DNA of 53,001 nt from Bacteroidales bacterium (lineage in GTDB: Bacteria > Bacteroidota > Bacteroidia > Bacteroidales > P3): NCBI GenBank assembly GCA_017962615.1, contig JAGCUZ010000001.1, positions 1 to 53,001 of the forward strand. Direction: 5' to 3'. Numbering within the stretch: position 1 is the stretch's first letter; the number at the start of each line of letters is the position of its first letter. Below, piece by piece: positions 18,601 through 23,502 of the stretch. Both the position numbers and the translations under genes were made by a program. The notes beneath the pieces were generated by a model. It was not told the DNA's origin and did not search any database. It was given only the letters and a program-made list of their open reading frames with translations.

Positions 18601-21039
18601 ATACCACAGCGACGTGCTGTTGAGCTGACGCCATGTTATCGTTGCCGAGCGGCCAAGGACGGCTCTGGCGCGGAGGCTCGTAGTCTGCGGACGCAGACAG
18701 CTGGGTGCTACCGATACCGTTACGTTGTCGATATAGGTATTGCCGAGGCCTGTGTTGCCGGAGGCTATGGTTATATAGCGGCCGCTGCCGTTGTAGCCGG
18801 TGAGCGGCACGTCGAACGACTCCCAGTCTTCGTCAGAGCTTACGCTGACGGTTTGCAGCAACTGGAAGGTGTTGAAGTCGGTGGGGTCGCTCATCACGCC
18901 TACGCGCACCACGCCGCAGTCGGAGTTGGCTCCGGCGCTCTTGCGCATCATGAACGAGAGCATGAGGGTGTTGAGGTTGTCGGCAAAGAGCGGCAGCGCG
19001 GCGTAGCTGTAGTTGGAGGCATCGCCGCGGAACACGAGCGAGCGCGAGCCGCTATAGGCAGGGCTCGACACCGGGTAGGGATACGGCTGCGGCAGGCTGG
19101 TGCCTTTGTGCCAGCAGGGGTCGATGGTGGCTGTGGGACGTGCCTGATAGGTGTCGAACAGCTCGGTGTAGGGCAGTGCGCTGTGCGGTATAGGGGCGCA
19201 GGCCGTGCGCACTGTGCGCGAGTTGTAGTTACTGGTGTCGTTGGCACCGCAGATGGAGCGCACATATACGTCGTATTGCGTACTGGCCGAGAGGCCTGTT
19301 ATCTGGCAGCTGGTGGTGTTGACCGTGCGGCGCGTGCCGGTGCCGCGGGCAAAGCCTTGCTGACCGTATTCCACCTCCCAGAGGGTAGCGGTACCGCGCT
19401 CGGTCCAGGTGATGATGAACGACTGGTCGAGCAGGGTGCTCACGGTGAGGTCCTGCGGAGCGGTGCACGAAGGTGCCACGTCGATGCTGAGGTTGTCGAG
19501 GTACACTATGTTGGAGTCGCCAGCCGTAGAGCGCAAGGCTATGTAGTGACCACCACCACTGTAGGCGCGCAGCGGCACCTCGTAGCGGCGCCACTCGCCT
19601 GCGGCAGGCACCTGCACCGTCTGCACGGCGGTGAAGGTGTTGATGTTAGCGTAGTCGGTCATGACACCCACCGTGATAGAGCCGTTGTCGGGGTTCGACA
19701 TGTTGGTGCGGTAGAGGTCGAAGGTAACGGCAAGCGTGTTAACCGGGTCGGCAAAGGTGGGCAGCGCCAAGTAGCTGATACGGTTGGTGCTCTCGCTGTA
19801 GAAGGCCAGCGAGTTGCCCGACGTGCCCTGGTGCGGAGTGCTCACGGGATAGGGAAAGCTGTCGAGTATGTAGTTGCCACGGTCGTAGAAATACTTATGC
19901 CAGCAAGGCGGCAGGTTCATCGTGGGCGTTGTGGCGTAGCTGTTGAAGTTTTCGGTGTAGGGCAGGCTGGCCGTGGCTATGGGCTGACAGTCGGTGTGGA
20001 AGGTTATGCACACCGGCTCGCTGTAGCTGTTGGCGGGATACTGGTTCGGGTCGCAGCGGCTTTCGAGGCACACCGTGTAGTCGGTGTTAGGCTGCAGACC
20101 GGTAAGGGTGAAGGGGTTACGGTTCTGGTTACGCGGATAGTTCACACCGCCTGCAGGCGTGACGCTGTAGCGCCAGCGCGTGGCGCCGCCAACCTCGACC
20201 CACGAAAGGTCGGCCGAGTTGTGGGTGATATTCGAAGCCGTGAACTGCGTGGGAGCAGGGCAGCCCATCTCGAAGGTATAGTAACGGTTAGCTCCAGGCC
20301 ACACCGAGTAGGTTGTACTGGTAGCACCATATGAGACCGTATGCGTTGATGGGTTTATAGTTACAACATCATTGACAGATGTACACATACCAATTTGGTA
20401 GCCTGTCGGCAATGTACTCGGAATCACATTAGAATAAACTATCTGTACCTTATTGGATGTTTCAAACAACTGCACCTCCCAATTGACATCTGAGACATAG
20501 CTCTGAGAGCTATACCAATACGGCATCTTAAACTCCACCACAAGCACACGGTTTGGCGCCGTGCCTGTAAGCTGATAACGGATGTAGCCGTCGGGATTCA
20601 CGGCCAGGTCCCTACCAATGCCTATTATTTTGGGAGCATTGCTATTTGCGTATATAACTTGAGGTGTAGTATTAGTGACAGTTGTTGAGAATGGTGTGGT
20701 ATACGGAGCACTTGACGTACATTGAGGCGCTCCTAACTTCACCTCACCATTTGACTTAGTGGAGAACTGAGTATAATTTACACCAGCAAACGTAAACGTA
20801 AAACCTATCGGACACAACGGATAACCAGTGTCGTCAGCACGAGTATTGGCAATAATTGTCGGGTTCGTCAGGGTTATCCACTTGGACGCATCCACGCCAG
20901 TGCTGAAGTTGTAGTCCTGCATAGTCACAGTCTGCGCCAACAAACGGGTTGGCACAAACATCGACGCCACTATGAGCATCAGGACAACAATGTAATTCTT
21001 GCCGAAAACAGGCTTTAATTTGTTAGAAATGTGAACCAT
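625..21039 (-). CDS. Giant T9SS-secreted adhesin (6,804 aa) with FN3/jelly-roll and InlB B-repeats
   Basis: This is a predicted secreted, surface-anchored protein of roughly 0.7 MDa, probably an adhesin. The N-terminus has a basic start, a hydrophobic stretch and an AQ cleavage site near residue 36. After a lead domain of about 220 residues come some 16 jelly-roll (cleaved-adhesin/MAM-like) modules, each with a PY-E-FDSY...CW signature, mostly alternating with fibronectin type III domains. Two extra modules interrupt this array. The C-terminal part has about 25 InlB-type B repeats of about 69 residues (core W-DG--NPR). The last 75 residues are a T9SS type A sorting domain ending in KVVVIK. 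The frame is open without interruption. The start at 21039 gives a good signal peptide and lies just downstream of a TATATTTG promoter box. Substrate and ligand are unknown; adhesion is inferred from domain types. Confidence 0.93.
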   Translation of the reverse strand: MVHISNKLKPVFGKNYIVVLMLIVASMFVPTRLLAQTVTMQDYNFSTGVDASKWITLTNPTIIANTRADDTGYPLCPIGFTFTFAGVNYTQFSTKSNGEVKLGAPQCTSSAPYTTPFSTTVTNTTPQVIYANSNAPKIIGIGRDLAVNPDGYIRYQLTGTAPNRVLVVEFKMPYWYSSQSYVSDVNWEVQLFETSNKVQIVYSNVIPSTLPTGYQIGMCTSVNDVVTINPSTHTVSYGATSTTYSVWPGANRYYTFEMGCPAPTQFTASNITHNSADLSWVEVGGATRWRYSVTPAGGVNYPRNQNRNPFTLTGLQPNTDYTVCLESRCDPNQYPANSYSEPVCITFHTDCQPIATASLPYTENFNSYATTPTMNLPPCWHKYFYDRGNYILDSFPYPVSTPHQGTSGNSLAFYSESTNRISYLALPTFADPVNTLAVTFDLYRTNMSNPDNGSITVGVMTDYANINTFTAVQTVQVPAAGEWRRYEVPLRAYSGGGHYIALRSTAGDSNIVYLDNLSIDVAPSCTAPQDLTVSTLLDQSFIITWTERGTATLWEVEYGQQGFARGTGTRRTVNTTSCQITGLSASTQYDVYVRSICGANDTSNYNSRTVRTACAPIPHSALPYTELFDTYQARPTATIDPCWHKGTSLPQPYPYPVSSPAYSGSRSLVFRGDASNYSYAALPLFADNLNTLMLSFMMRKSAGANSDCGVVRVGVMSDPTDFNTFQLLQTVSVSSDEDWESFDVPLTGYNGSGRYITIASGNTGLGNTYIDNVTVSVAPSCLRPQTTSLRARAVLGRSATITWRQLNSTSLWYVEYGIQGYQPGMGRSMSVSAPVAYLTNLTPDTTYTVTVRAICGYGDSSEAVTINFRTGCRPLQHVYNVPIITDGFENYTVNTRPAPCWHAGTNHTSTYPRVEQRSAMSGGKGLTFLNTHNYYNFVTLPEIESPLQQLLVSFKAKRHTQQNQSNMQYNSAHIYVGVMSDPEDYSTFVRVADITDHTENAREYTIMLNRYNGPHGCIAIACADALQENGSTLYYTYIDDIRVENPNCPMPDSLFVSVGDTYADVTWSELGSATRWVVEYGPAGFNRGSGTRQIVNDTAYRITGLSGGVSYDVYVASLCSATDTSAYRFYSFTTACVAIDSTAMPFVENFDTYTAGFSTTIPCWHRGYFNPTAGSFTYDANAYYPQIVATGGYSVPQCYALGSTNNNNTAYAYSYFTLPLFNIDVNRLMIDFHYKVNQATTAPILVGLTADPFNISNFDTVKVINDVTTTWQHKTVFVHGHNPLNRYVVFLSDRRIPETGNRLFYIDNLSVAPKPTCPGIVNIQMVSRSYHNAIIAWEDQPEIIEGHPAQYELIINDSLGYRDTFYSANPYFAFSNLNPNYGYTVRLRANCSSSDNGAWATYNFRTQGDLCSTELAPTTTTTQYLPVNNTAAYSFTEQLYRPEEVGGVGYITDMSFYSTTVQTYKTNCTIYMGHTTDTVLNRFMPVSDMQVVYTGPLTAPSTGWNTYLLNTPFAYNGSESLVIAVCDNSNASASSGSYWRCHTATGMALSYYNNGTAYNGQPSGTLYRHNLRNNIQFTFNCTNPGCLAPNLYIPNVTAHTADLIWGGGNTETSWNIDYRKRGETNWTTAVSGITTRIYTVTGLDSSSTYDIRVTPSCSVNNTMSVIARINTLCRPILTLPFVENFESYEADTASSLGPCWVKHYVDNGRVRNTWYPYPTNDYANSGNKSLMFFCNGINRYSYAVLPEFGIAGNMMQVSFKAYRAANETTNGYITVGLMSDPDDFSTFRSVQTFHVENTGTWTNFDLDFSTTTDTNHYIAFAAYSTSGNNYIRIDDINVTPTATCPTPLNFSVSNVTDTAATFTFIDRAGASRWSLEYGPAGFTRGTGTRVYFTSLPARITTFSPNTQYDVYLRAHCAADDSSNTALVSFTTECSSLTPADLPYTENFDSYAYGGTASISPCWTKGTNYTSTTTIYPYPAQVARGNDSTNALLFSGSSSNYSYAAMPRYSGNIADLMVSMRLYKATTSARYGYLRVGVMTNPSDFSTFQEVATIYAVNAATWELHDVSLASYTGTGRYIAFASDNISNCVTYVDDIVVSRASSCMRPYNVYATTVTGNSATITWSDNVASPLGWIVEVGRSGFMPGYGMRLTTTTTTITVNGLAPQTSYDVYVYTRCSASDTSVASPVYAFTTGCGAIRHSDLPYVENFDSYSTALGSGASISPCWTKAYYSGMFNSRNYPYPVNNMAYTAPNSLLFYAGDNTYYAYAIMPEFEDAVSALRLNFKMRTNDIAEGTIQVGVTTSRNGNAQDLSSFTSVATIACTEVDAWQQKSVSFASYTGTGTGYIMLLYRPATSGANVFIDDIVVEPATSCQAPDALYAEAQETSATVHWTPAAGSTVTRWLVEYGPQGFLPGRGTTAVASNDTAYTITGLTAGSFYDAYVSALCGTRDTSPSLLVSFSTQCPAIAHAALPYYEDFEGYATGTAAGINPCWQRYSNYAAGRYPYATAAAAYAGSQSLAFEADTQHWCYVVLPRFTDAITSLEMSLRLRRAAVGMSGTIVVGVMDVASQRSTFHPYQALTPSGEGTAFEEYTVDFSAYYASGNQIAIMMYEGAANAAYVDNIVVRPIPTCRRPVNIAVTDLQSNRASFAWDRGSATTWRVEYGRAGFTRGQGITLNVNSPAVSVTGLQPSTTYDLYVRSTCSASDTSYFTHITFTTSCAPIVHSALPYTEGFEGYNTAWSSPINQCWYKQYFDGTVFTTEGYPHAATTAYRGSRSLMFQSNTTDGTFGYAVLPEFVDSVNRLELSFYMSRASLSASGRIKVGVITNPTDITTFHQVAELLPSQSSTAFETFTVSFAAYNGPDGRIALLADDDAGDNSLYIDEVTVSAVAACPQPANLVVASTSNSATVTWTAVGGTSHWMVEYGPAGYTYGSGTRVLDSTGSVLISGLQPSTAYDLYVYTVCGDDGNSTPVRAAFTTACAEIPTVSLPYLENFDSYINGIGQSISPCWYRAYYNGSNFITVSYPYPSSDYSVEQGGNSLAFYAVSNSLTPSASTYSYAVLPLFESPLSNLALSFKALKSATEEPGRIIVGVMSSPNDVTSFDTLGIVTLSEVNAWEEFYFTFDNAPANKRYIALFNHGAGNSTSNIYVDDVRVRLVSPCADIYNLHASAVSMRTIVIDWDVSSTTNVSNYKVRIVTPSGSDQLYTTNSTNYVFNNLVDNTEYTILVAANCGVYGPWDTIRVRTAYWPCITEVGTADSTMSVLPLTTTAYYSLSQQLYLASEVGTSGSINGMAFNYASATPMASKTNCSIYLTPTSDATISSFVSMGNAQLVYRGSLNATDQGWFRIDFQTPYIYNGTNNIIVTIVDNSGRDEGADLAFRTHTVNNMALYASTDTGAFSSVTGVPAMHTSQRNQVQFIKACEAPGCLPPALTVLSVAPTSVQLAWTRGNNETSWRLDYRSTTDTAWTTFGTSLTQNSANVTGLISGTEYEFRVFANCTSGSAGDTVMAVTSCQPVSTLPFSEDFDSYTSGLTAPISGCWDKYYFNGSIFNTHSYPHPTTSVRYGTTGNSLLFHSGASEYSYAVLPDITTGLSSLSVSLKAYRATAGGANGSFSVGVITNPADLATYTPYATFQVDEVNEWQSFNVSLAPVTATSGRIAIVADAASANEVYIDNVVVMLSGTCAAPSNLTITNVLSNSVTLSWVENGRANQWQIEYGPQGFTPGTGSTTTAATNNGYQLMGLSPNTAYDIYIRANCGGGFYSTPVSGNFFTDCASITAADLPYGDNFDSYASTADASINPCWRRGGNVAGSVMPYITNRQASSGRNALRFDGSDSRYCYVALPRYDGSVTSLGLSLDLYRIADGNHNGTVRVGVMTDPSDPSTFQLVRTISTLYTGRWETYDVEFASYQGTGRYVAVFSNNASTSEATAIVDNITLRVTPSCQRPTSPVVLSASAHSATLSWVSQYGNPRGWQLEYGPRNFTRGTGLTTMTATTTATLTGLNADYDYDVYIRAVCGTGDTSEPVYIRFSTQCGTIAHSELPYTEDFDAYMAGPTAAISPCWYKVYFTGVSEYNSYPYPSDDVAASAFRSLRFHSTASYYSYVALPAFEDAVNTLAVSFKLRKTSATASGTIKVGIVPSPADYDNFTLIDTVAPRPDNASEWQNFVVYLDSYNGTTGFITLLCDRGEENTVYLDDLSVDVIPSCPQPQHLSATTGGDTATITWTNYNNYSSLVLEYGFRGFAVGSGTRVTLAANATSHVLRSLREGTDYDVYLHAVCSQTDSSLDAYTYFTTDYIICPMPIVSTFEDSTDNERWHYNNTSVGNRWVIGTGAWVPESDLWTGTNGHGLYISNNNSSYGYSVDTAATVYAWHSVLLDEPGTYLVNFDWKGMGESGNDYMRVFLAPMNSPIAAGELFAGAGATSVPSGWYALDGGQQLVSHNDWQHVDLRAQVPVSGSYRIVFMWNNNDALGSQPPAAVDNLYFRRITCFEPTNLVCSSTTTTTATLRWNAGANESQWLLKAVPLGGGYDTIWRLATSNSNFSLTGLMPSTLYDVTVYSFCGVGDTSFAGPTIRVATTCSYLVAPYYETFEGYYDAVSTNLQAPAIYPRHDLIPCADYTNMSASPAGYPQAFITSASEGINNKSMLFLGNNASTPLYMILPPFDVRLDSLSIAFDYKNSDAATGDFTLGLVPVAGSASDFVALRQVPHSTTVRHFSYNFSSAVLADTNSRIAIRLSSADASALNFIDNLAITLGPDCRRVVAIDALYIADTTIALDITPNGGSEWDIEYGISGFARGNGYRIHAVTTTPIINGLVPDMDYDFYVATLCSSGDTSEYRLATFHTLCSPASIPFAEGFEASALPHCWQSLAAASGASWSYRAGVPQGTVNAHEGRFNAYFVATSRDSAARLVSPLLNIAQVQEPTLVFWYAPMRNGNNSDILKVYYRAAVTSPWTLLQTLSAGTPSVWNRAVISLPQASSSYQFAIEGVGANGAGIALDHVTVDTMPYYDINAVPNDVARGYISGTGRYHLGQLVSLTAVPNYGYHFVDWPDGNTSATVTFEADRDTVITPVNFTFNQYTLTVLSDVDQLGNPLGVVTGSGTYDYLSEVPVTVVPGVGYYFSHWSDGDANAIRTVTILRDSTLIAYYDTIPTYSISALPNYNNRGTVTGGGTYRENTQVVLTATPNYGYHFSGWSDGVYTNPRTITAVRDSLIIAIFDRNTYTVTVSNLHPSLGSVYGSATALYLDTITIGAIANYGYHFSGWTDGNNENPRTFLLERDSNFTATFAVDYYNITTAPNDTVMGHTLGDTLAAYLDIVELKAVPHFGYRFVDWTDSIADSVRLVTVLAPAHYVANFVLDTCHITTLSADYVMGYTTGDTTAYYFDTVTITAIPNYGYHFTRWSDGNTDNPRRVRMMGDFTYVAEFDNNNYTLTTASDNLVMGRTVGDTTARYLDTLTVEAISNYGYHFTHWSDGDSTNPRRLVLTSDTFVTAYFDYNVYHVTGLAEDPRMGYVDRDTDDLYLNTVCITAVPGRNYHFVRWTDGDTANPRCFTLLSDTVFTAVFDYDLLSVVAATADYTMGRAIGDTLAPYLSDVVITALPNRGYYFLGWNDGYYTNPRTVTVYSDTVFIAMFLPNVYRLTTMSADNNMGFTSGDVDTTTASPITISATPRHGYRFSHWNDGNTRNPRQVQLYSDTLFTAYFILDDFTLLTATSDSARGTTVGDTSAPYLSYVSALALPSYGYHFSHWSDSSTDNPHRIQLVADTTLTAFFEPDNFHVSVSADSNGSVLGDTLAPYASPVQLTAVPDYGYRFVSWNDGNTDNPRTVIVSGNLHFSASFTRASFHVAVSSADLTMGIGSGNSNSLYLDEHVIMGIPNEGYAFSHWNDGDTTNPRRFIVTSDTMFVAYFRGALYQLTLRSDNPAMGSVTSSNSGYYLDTLCFAAMPASGYRFLQWSDGSLNATRCIVLRSDTTFTAYFGPQGIYIAALVDDASHGTATGSGVYQRGDIATLTATPNYGYRFSAWSDGSTDNPRTVTVTADRAYTALFQPVDLTIAVSYDTTRGFVTGEGVYAYNSVATLTAQPYIGYHVDRWDDNSNTSVRQVTVLSDTTLTLLFAPNRYLISAYASSDALGSVNGGGTYGHADTAVLTALPAYGCRFTGWADGVTDNPRRVVITSDTILTALFEREMHTVVTLSSDSTIGTVMGGGSYAYGTAATITAEPAAGCRFIAWNDGNTDNPRTFTVVADTVYTALFEAPLYTVAVTAPQALADVFGAGTYRAGTRVQLRVAPVSGYRFTQWVDGDTSNPRTVVVTADTLFEATLSLAVYTLGVNAPYGSVAGTGDYYHGDTATLVVTPFTGHTFTGWSDGNTDNPRRLVMTSDCYLTAIFDGPMNLLQATVNNSAWGSVSGIGYFPQGSSVTLTAVPVRGAHFKHWDDGNTNPALSITLTADTLFHATFAPDTHVILVTTTTPNWGSVHGSGYYVFGSNPVISATPNTGYRFLAWSDGSTDNPRTVAADDDYRYEAIFSALNFLVTVTSNDRNMGTTTGTGLYTYGSSATITATAQPHYTFERWSDGNRRSTRTVTVTADADYQAVFAAEEYFIMVSSENMLYGRASGSGTYAYGSLATLTATPNSGYRFTSWSDGNTDNPRRYLVNSTARLTARFEPIAYAVTLSVNDGTRGRVTGDGIYNQGTRATITAVPNMGYQFDMWSDGNTEATRTLTVTSDVHLTAYFSPVTPPLGIDDAAADLDAVKVFADNGAIVILGANGLDVTVFDANGRVLHTVASVVADRLVYTPAASGVYLVQLSPTVTRKVVVIK
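628..850 (-). other. T9SS type A C-terminal sorting domain of the giant adhesin
   Basis: The final residues show the Por secretion tail pattern: a VTVFDANGRVL segment, then SGVYLVQL, then a basic hydrophobic end (RKVVVIK). In T9SS organisms such tails direct export across the outer membrane and are removed on attachment to the surface. This part is followed downstream only by the 585-610 hairpin. Confidence 0.9.
880..6045 (-). repeat. Array of about 25 InlB-type B repeats inside the giant gene
   Basis: The encoded repeats average about 69 residues (about 207 bp). Each has a GYHF/GYRF-W-DG-T-NPR core followed by a TSDT--TAYF strand. I counted 25 such cores from residue YYDINAVP onward to the sorting domain. 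The pattern fits the divergent InlB B-repeat family of bacterial surface proteins. Copies differ enough that DNA-level identity is limited, suggesting an old expansion rather than recent slippage. Confidence 0.88.
10775..11315 (-). repeat. Interrupting beta-module, second copy, in the giant gene
   Basis: This module of about 180 residues starts near WPCITEVGTADS and ends near EAPGCLPPALTV. It aligns by eye with the module at 16280-16815: both have a Y---QLY--EVG-----I--M-F start, a TNC-IY segment, a W----L-TP--YNG strand and a final CP/APGCL-P. It separates jelly-roll modules 10 and 11. The DNA at 10930-11000 is noticeably more AT-rich than its surroundings. Confidence 0.75.
16280..16815 (-). 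repeat. Interrupting beta-module, first copy, in the giant gene
   Basis: This module of about 180 residues runs from near LCSTELAPTTTT to CTNPGCLAPNLY and is homologous to the one at 10775-11315. It sits between jelly-roll modules 4 and 5, and in both copies an FN3 domain with a GNTETSW or GNNETSW motif follows. The shared context suggests that a multi-module block was duplicated. Confidence 0.75.
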
Positions 21040-21082
21040 ACGTCAGTTCTTTGTTTAGTTAAGATACAGTTGTTTGAATTTG

Positions 21083-21090
21083 CAAATATA
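21083..21090 (-). promoter_or_regulatory. -7 promoter box of the giant adhesin gene
   Basis: On the minus strand this reads TATATTTG, matching the Bacteroidota -7 consensus TAnnTTTG. It lies 43 bases upstream of the ATG in an AT-rich divergent spacer. No good -33 TTTG is visible at the right distance. Confidence 0.7.
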
Positions 21091-21269
21091 GCAATAAATA
21101 TAATAATATAAAGAAAAATCATCGGGAACAAATATAAAAAATCAACAAATAATTTGTTATTTCACTGTACAACTGCTAATTACGCCATCACAACTCGCAC
21201 TCGCCTCCCCTACCCTGCCATTTCCAGCCCGCAGACAAATTTTCTCCTCTCCATTTGTGTTTTTTTTCT

Positions 21270-21277
21270 TAACTTTG
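21270..21277 (+). promoter_or_regulatory. -7 promoter box for the MORN lipoprotein/cca/miaA run
   Basis: TAACTTTG matches TAnnTTTG and lies 69 bases upstream of the first gene of the plus-strand run. A TTTG at 21254 is too close to be a standard -33 box. Confidence 0.6.
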
Positions 21278-21346
21278 CAAGTCATCCGCATTTGATGCGC
21301 TGCAACCTTAACCGACTGCATAAAAACACGATAACACACAATACAG

Positions 21347-22063
21347 ATGAACCACATGACCAAATATTGCCGCCTAATCCTCACGGTGGTTGCCTTGGGG
21401 GCCCTCATGTGCGCCTGCAAGAGCAATAAAGAGGAGACGGTGCTTAGCTACCCCGACGGTACGCCCCGCCTCGTGTACATCATGAAAGATAACGGCAACG
21501 ACAGAGAAATCGTCGGCGAGAAGTCCTACTATGAGAACGGCAACATTCGCTGGGAGAAGCACTTCCGCGACGGCAGACGCGACGGCCGCTGGCGCTACTA
21601 CTACGCCTCGGGGCAGCTGTTCGGCGAAGGCCTTTTCGATGCCGCCCACCAGCTGGGGCGCAACTGGGCTTTCTACCGTGCCGACGGCTCGGGCTACTGC
21701 GACGAGGGATGCGACTCGGTAGTCGTCAACGAATTCAGCGAGAACGACTTCCTGCCTTCGGCAATAGCATGCTGCAAAGGCAACGCCAAGAAGGTGTACA
21801 TGTTCTACGAAGATTTCTCCAAACGCTATGAGGGCGAGACGGTTGACGGTTTGCGCGAAGGCCACTGCACCTTCTTCTTCCCCAACGGCGTCACCCAGAC
21901 CGAAGCCATCTACGCCGACGGCGAGCTGAACGGCGTCTACATAGTCTACCGCGAAAACGGTACACCCTACTACCGTGGCGTTTACATCAACGGCAAACGC
22001 GCCGCCGTGTGGGAGTTCTACGACGAAGAGGGCAACCTCGTCAACACCAAAGATTTCCAGTAG
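21347..22063 (+). CDS. MORN-repeat (YwqK-like) lipoprotein
   Basis: This 238-residue protein probably sits on the periplasmic or surface side of a membrane as a lipoprotein. The N-terminus has a hydrophobic stretch ending in LMCACKS, which offers a lipidation cysteine. The body contains MORN-type motifs: a Y-ENG-IRWEKHFRDGRRDGRW block, YASGQLFGEG, then FPNG----AIYADGELNGVYIVYRENG. These resemble the YwqK/MORN_2 family, whose role in Bacteroidota is mostly unknown. A second ATG three codons downstream (21356) is also possible. The stop is two bases before the ATG of the CCA-adding enzyme, so the two are probably co-transcribed. Confidence 0.82.
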   Translation: MNHMTKYCRLILTVVALGALMCACKSNKEETVLSYPDGTPRLVYIMKDNGNDREIVGEKSYYENGNIRWEKHFRDGRRDGRWRYYYASGQLFGEGLFDAAHQLGRNWAFYRADGSGYCDEGCDSVVVNEFSENDFLPSAIACCKGNAKKVYMFYEDFSKRYEGETVDGLREGHCTFFFPNGVTQTEAIYADGELNGVYIVYRENGTPYYRGVYINGKRAAVWEFYDEEGNLVNTKDFQ

Positions 22064-22065
22064 CC

Positions 22066-23490
22066 ATGGACGTAATCCTTGACAACCCTATATACAAGAT
22101 AATCGGCAACATAGCCGACAGTCATGGCATCGAGGTCTACGCCGTGGGCGGCGTGGTGCGCGACTACTTCCTGCAACGCCCCTGCACCGACATCGACGTG
22201 GTGTGCGTGGGCAGCGGCATAGAGCTGGCGCAGGAGGTGGCCAAGAGCATCGACCCGAACAAAGAGGTGCATGTGTTCAAGAACTTCGGCACCGCCTCGT
22301 TCCACTACCCCTACAACGGCGTGTACTGGCAGATAGAGTTCGTGGGCGCACGCAAGGAGTCTTACAGCCGCCACAGCCGCAAACCCGTGGTGGAGAGCGG
22401 CACCATCGACGACGACCAGAAGCGGCGCGACTTCACCGTCAACGCCATGGCTGTGAGCCTCAACGCCGACCACTTCGGCGAGCTGGTCGACCCCTTCGGC
22501 GGCATCCGCGACCTCAACGAGGGCATACTGCGCACCCCAATGGACCCCGTCATCACATTCAGCGACGACCCCCTGCGCATGCTGCGTGCCATACGCTTCG
22601 CAGCTCAGCTGGGCTTCCGCATTGCCGACGACACCTTCGAAGCCATCAAGGCCAACACCCAGCGCATCGAGATAGTGTCGCAGGAGCGCATTGCCACCGA
22701 GCTCAACAAGATACTCCTGTCCGACAACCCCTCGATGGGTCTCAAGTTGCTGCAACTGTCGGGACTTATGCAGGTTATACTGCCCGAGATATCGCGCCTC
22801 AAGGGCGTTGAGAGCGTCGGAGGCCGAGCCCACAAGGACAACTTCTACCACACCATGGAGGTGGTTGACCACGTGGCCGCCAAGAGCGACGACCTGTGGC
22901 TGCGCTGGGCCGCGCTGCTGCACGACGTGGGCAAGCCCGACACCAAGCGCTACGACGAGCGGCTGGGCTGGACATTCCACGGCCACGAGGTGAAGGGTGC
23001 CAAGATGGTGCGCCGCATCTTCGGCAGGCTCCGTCTGCCACTCGACAACAAGATGCGCTACGTCAAGAAACTCGTCATGCTCCACCTCAGGCCCATAGTC
23101 CTTGCCGAAGACTGCGTCACCGACTCGGCGGTGCGCCGGCTGCTCTTCGACGCAGGCGACGACATCGACGACCTCATGACCCTCTGCGAGGCCGACATCA
23201 CGTCGAAAGACGAGGCCAAGGTGCAGCGCTTCATCGCCAACTTCAAGCTGGTGAGAACCAAGCTGGTGGAAATCGAGGAGAAAGACCGCGTGCGCAACTT
23301 CCAGCCACCGGTGGGCGGCGAAGACATCATGAAGACCTTCGGCATAGGTCCATGCCACGAGATAGGCATAATCAAGGACGCGATAAAAGAGGCCATCCTC
23401 GACGGCAAGATTCCCAACGACCGCGAAGCGGCATGGCAGATGATGCTCGACGAAGGCGCCAAGCTCGGCCTCACGGCCACAGCCTCGTGA
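22066..23490 (+). CDS. cca: CCA tRNA nucleotidyltransferase with HD domain
   Basis: This 474-residue enzyme adds or repairs the 3' CCA end of tRNAs using CTP and ATP. The class II nucleotidyltransferase core is visible: GGVVRD (about 28-33), the catalytic DID (about 42-44), and RRDFTVNAMA (about 120-129). The head/neck follows with DPLRMLRAIRFAAQLGF. An HD phosphohydrolase region follows at about 260-290 (HTMEVVDHV, then LLHDVGKP). I chose the ATG at 22066 because the protein then begins like the family, two bases after the upstream stop. A more upstream ATG in frame would add 19 residues overlapping the lipoprotein gene. Confidence 0.93.
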   Translation: MDVILDNPIYKIIGNIADSHGIEVYAVGGVVRDYFLQRPCTDIDVVCVGSGIELAQEVAKSIDPNKEVHVFKNFGTASFHYPYNGVYWQIEFVGARKESYSRHSRKPVVESGTIDDDQKRRDFTVNAMAVSLNADHFGELVDPFGGIRDLNEGILRTPMDPVITFSDDPLRMLRAIRFAAQLGFRIADDTFEAIKANTQRIEIVSQERIATELNKILLSDNPSMGLKLLQLSGLMQVILPEISRLKGVESVGGRAHKDNFYHTMEVVDHVAAKSDDLWLRWAALLHDVGKPDTKRYDERLGWTFHGHEVKGAKMVRRIFGRLRLPLDNKMRYVKKLVMLHLRPIVLAEDCVTDSAVRRLLFDAGDDIDDLMTLCEADITSKDEAKVQRFIANFKLVRTKLVEIEEKDRVRNFQPPVGGEDIMKTFGIGPCHEIGIIKDAIKEAILDGKIPNDREAAWQMMLDEGAKLGLTATAS

Positions 23491-23502
23491 TAACGTAACC
23501 AC

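Larger units (their letters stand above)
6100..20280 (-). repeat. FN3 plus jelly-roll module array inside the giant gene
   Basis: A unit of about 260 residues recurs: an FN3 domain (W-VEYGP-GF--G-GT, then TGL---T-YDVYV---C---DTS), followed by a beta-sandwich opening with LPY-ENFDSY...CW and closing with YIDN-TV. I counted about 16 jelly-roll openings. Modules 14 to 16, nearest the InlB repeats, are the most divergent. The layout resembles gingipain/haemagglutinin cleaved-adhesin arrays of Bacteroidota. Confidence 0.85.
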
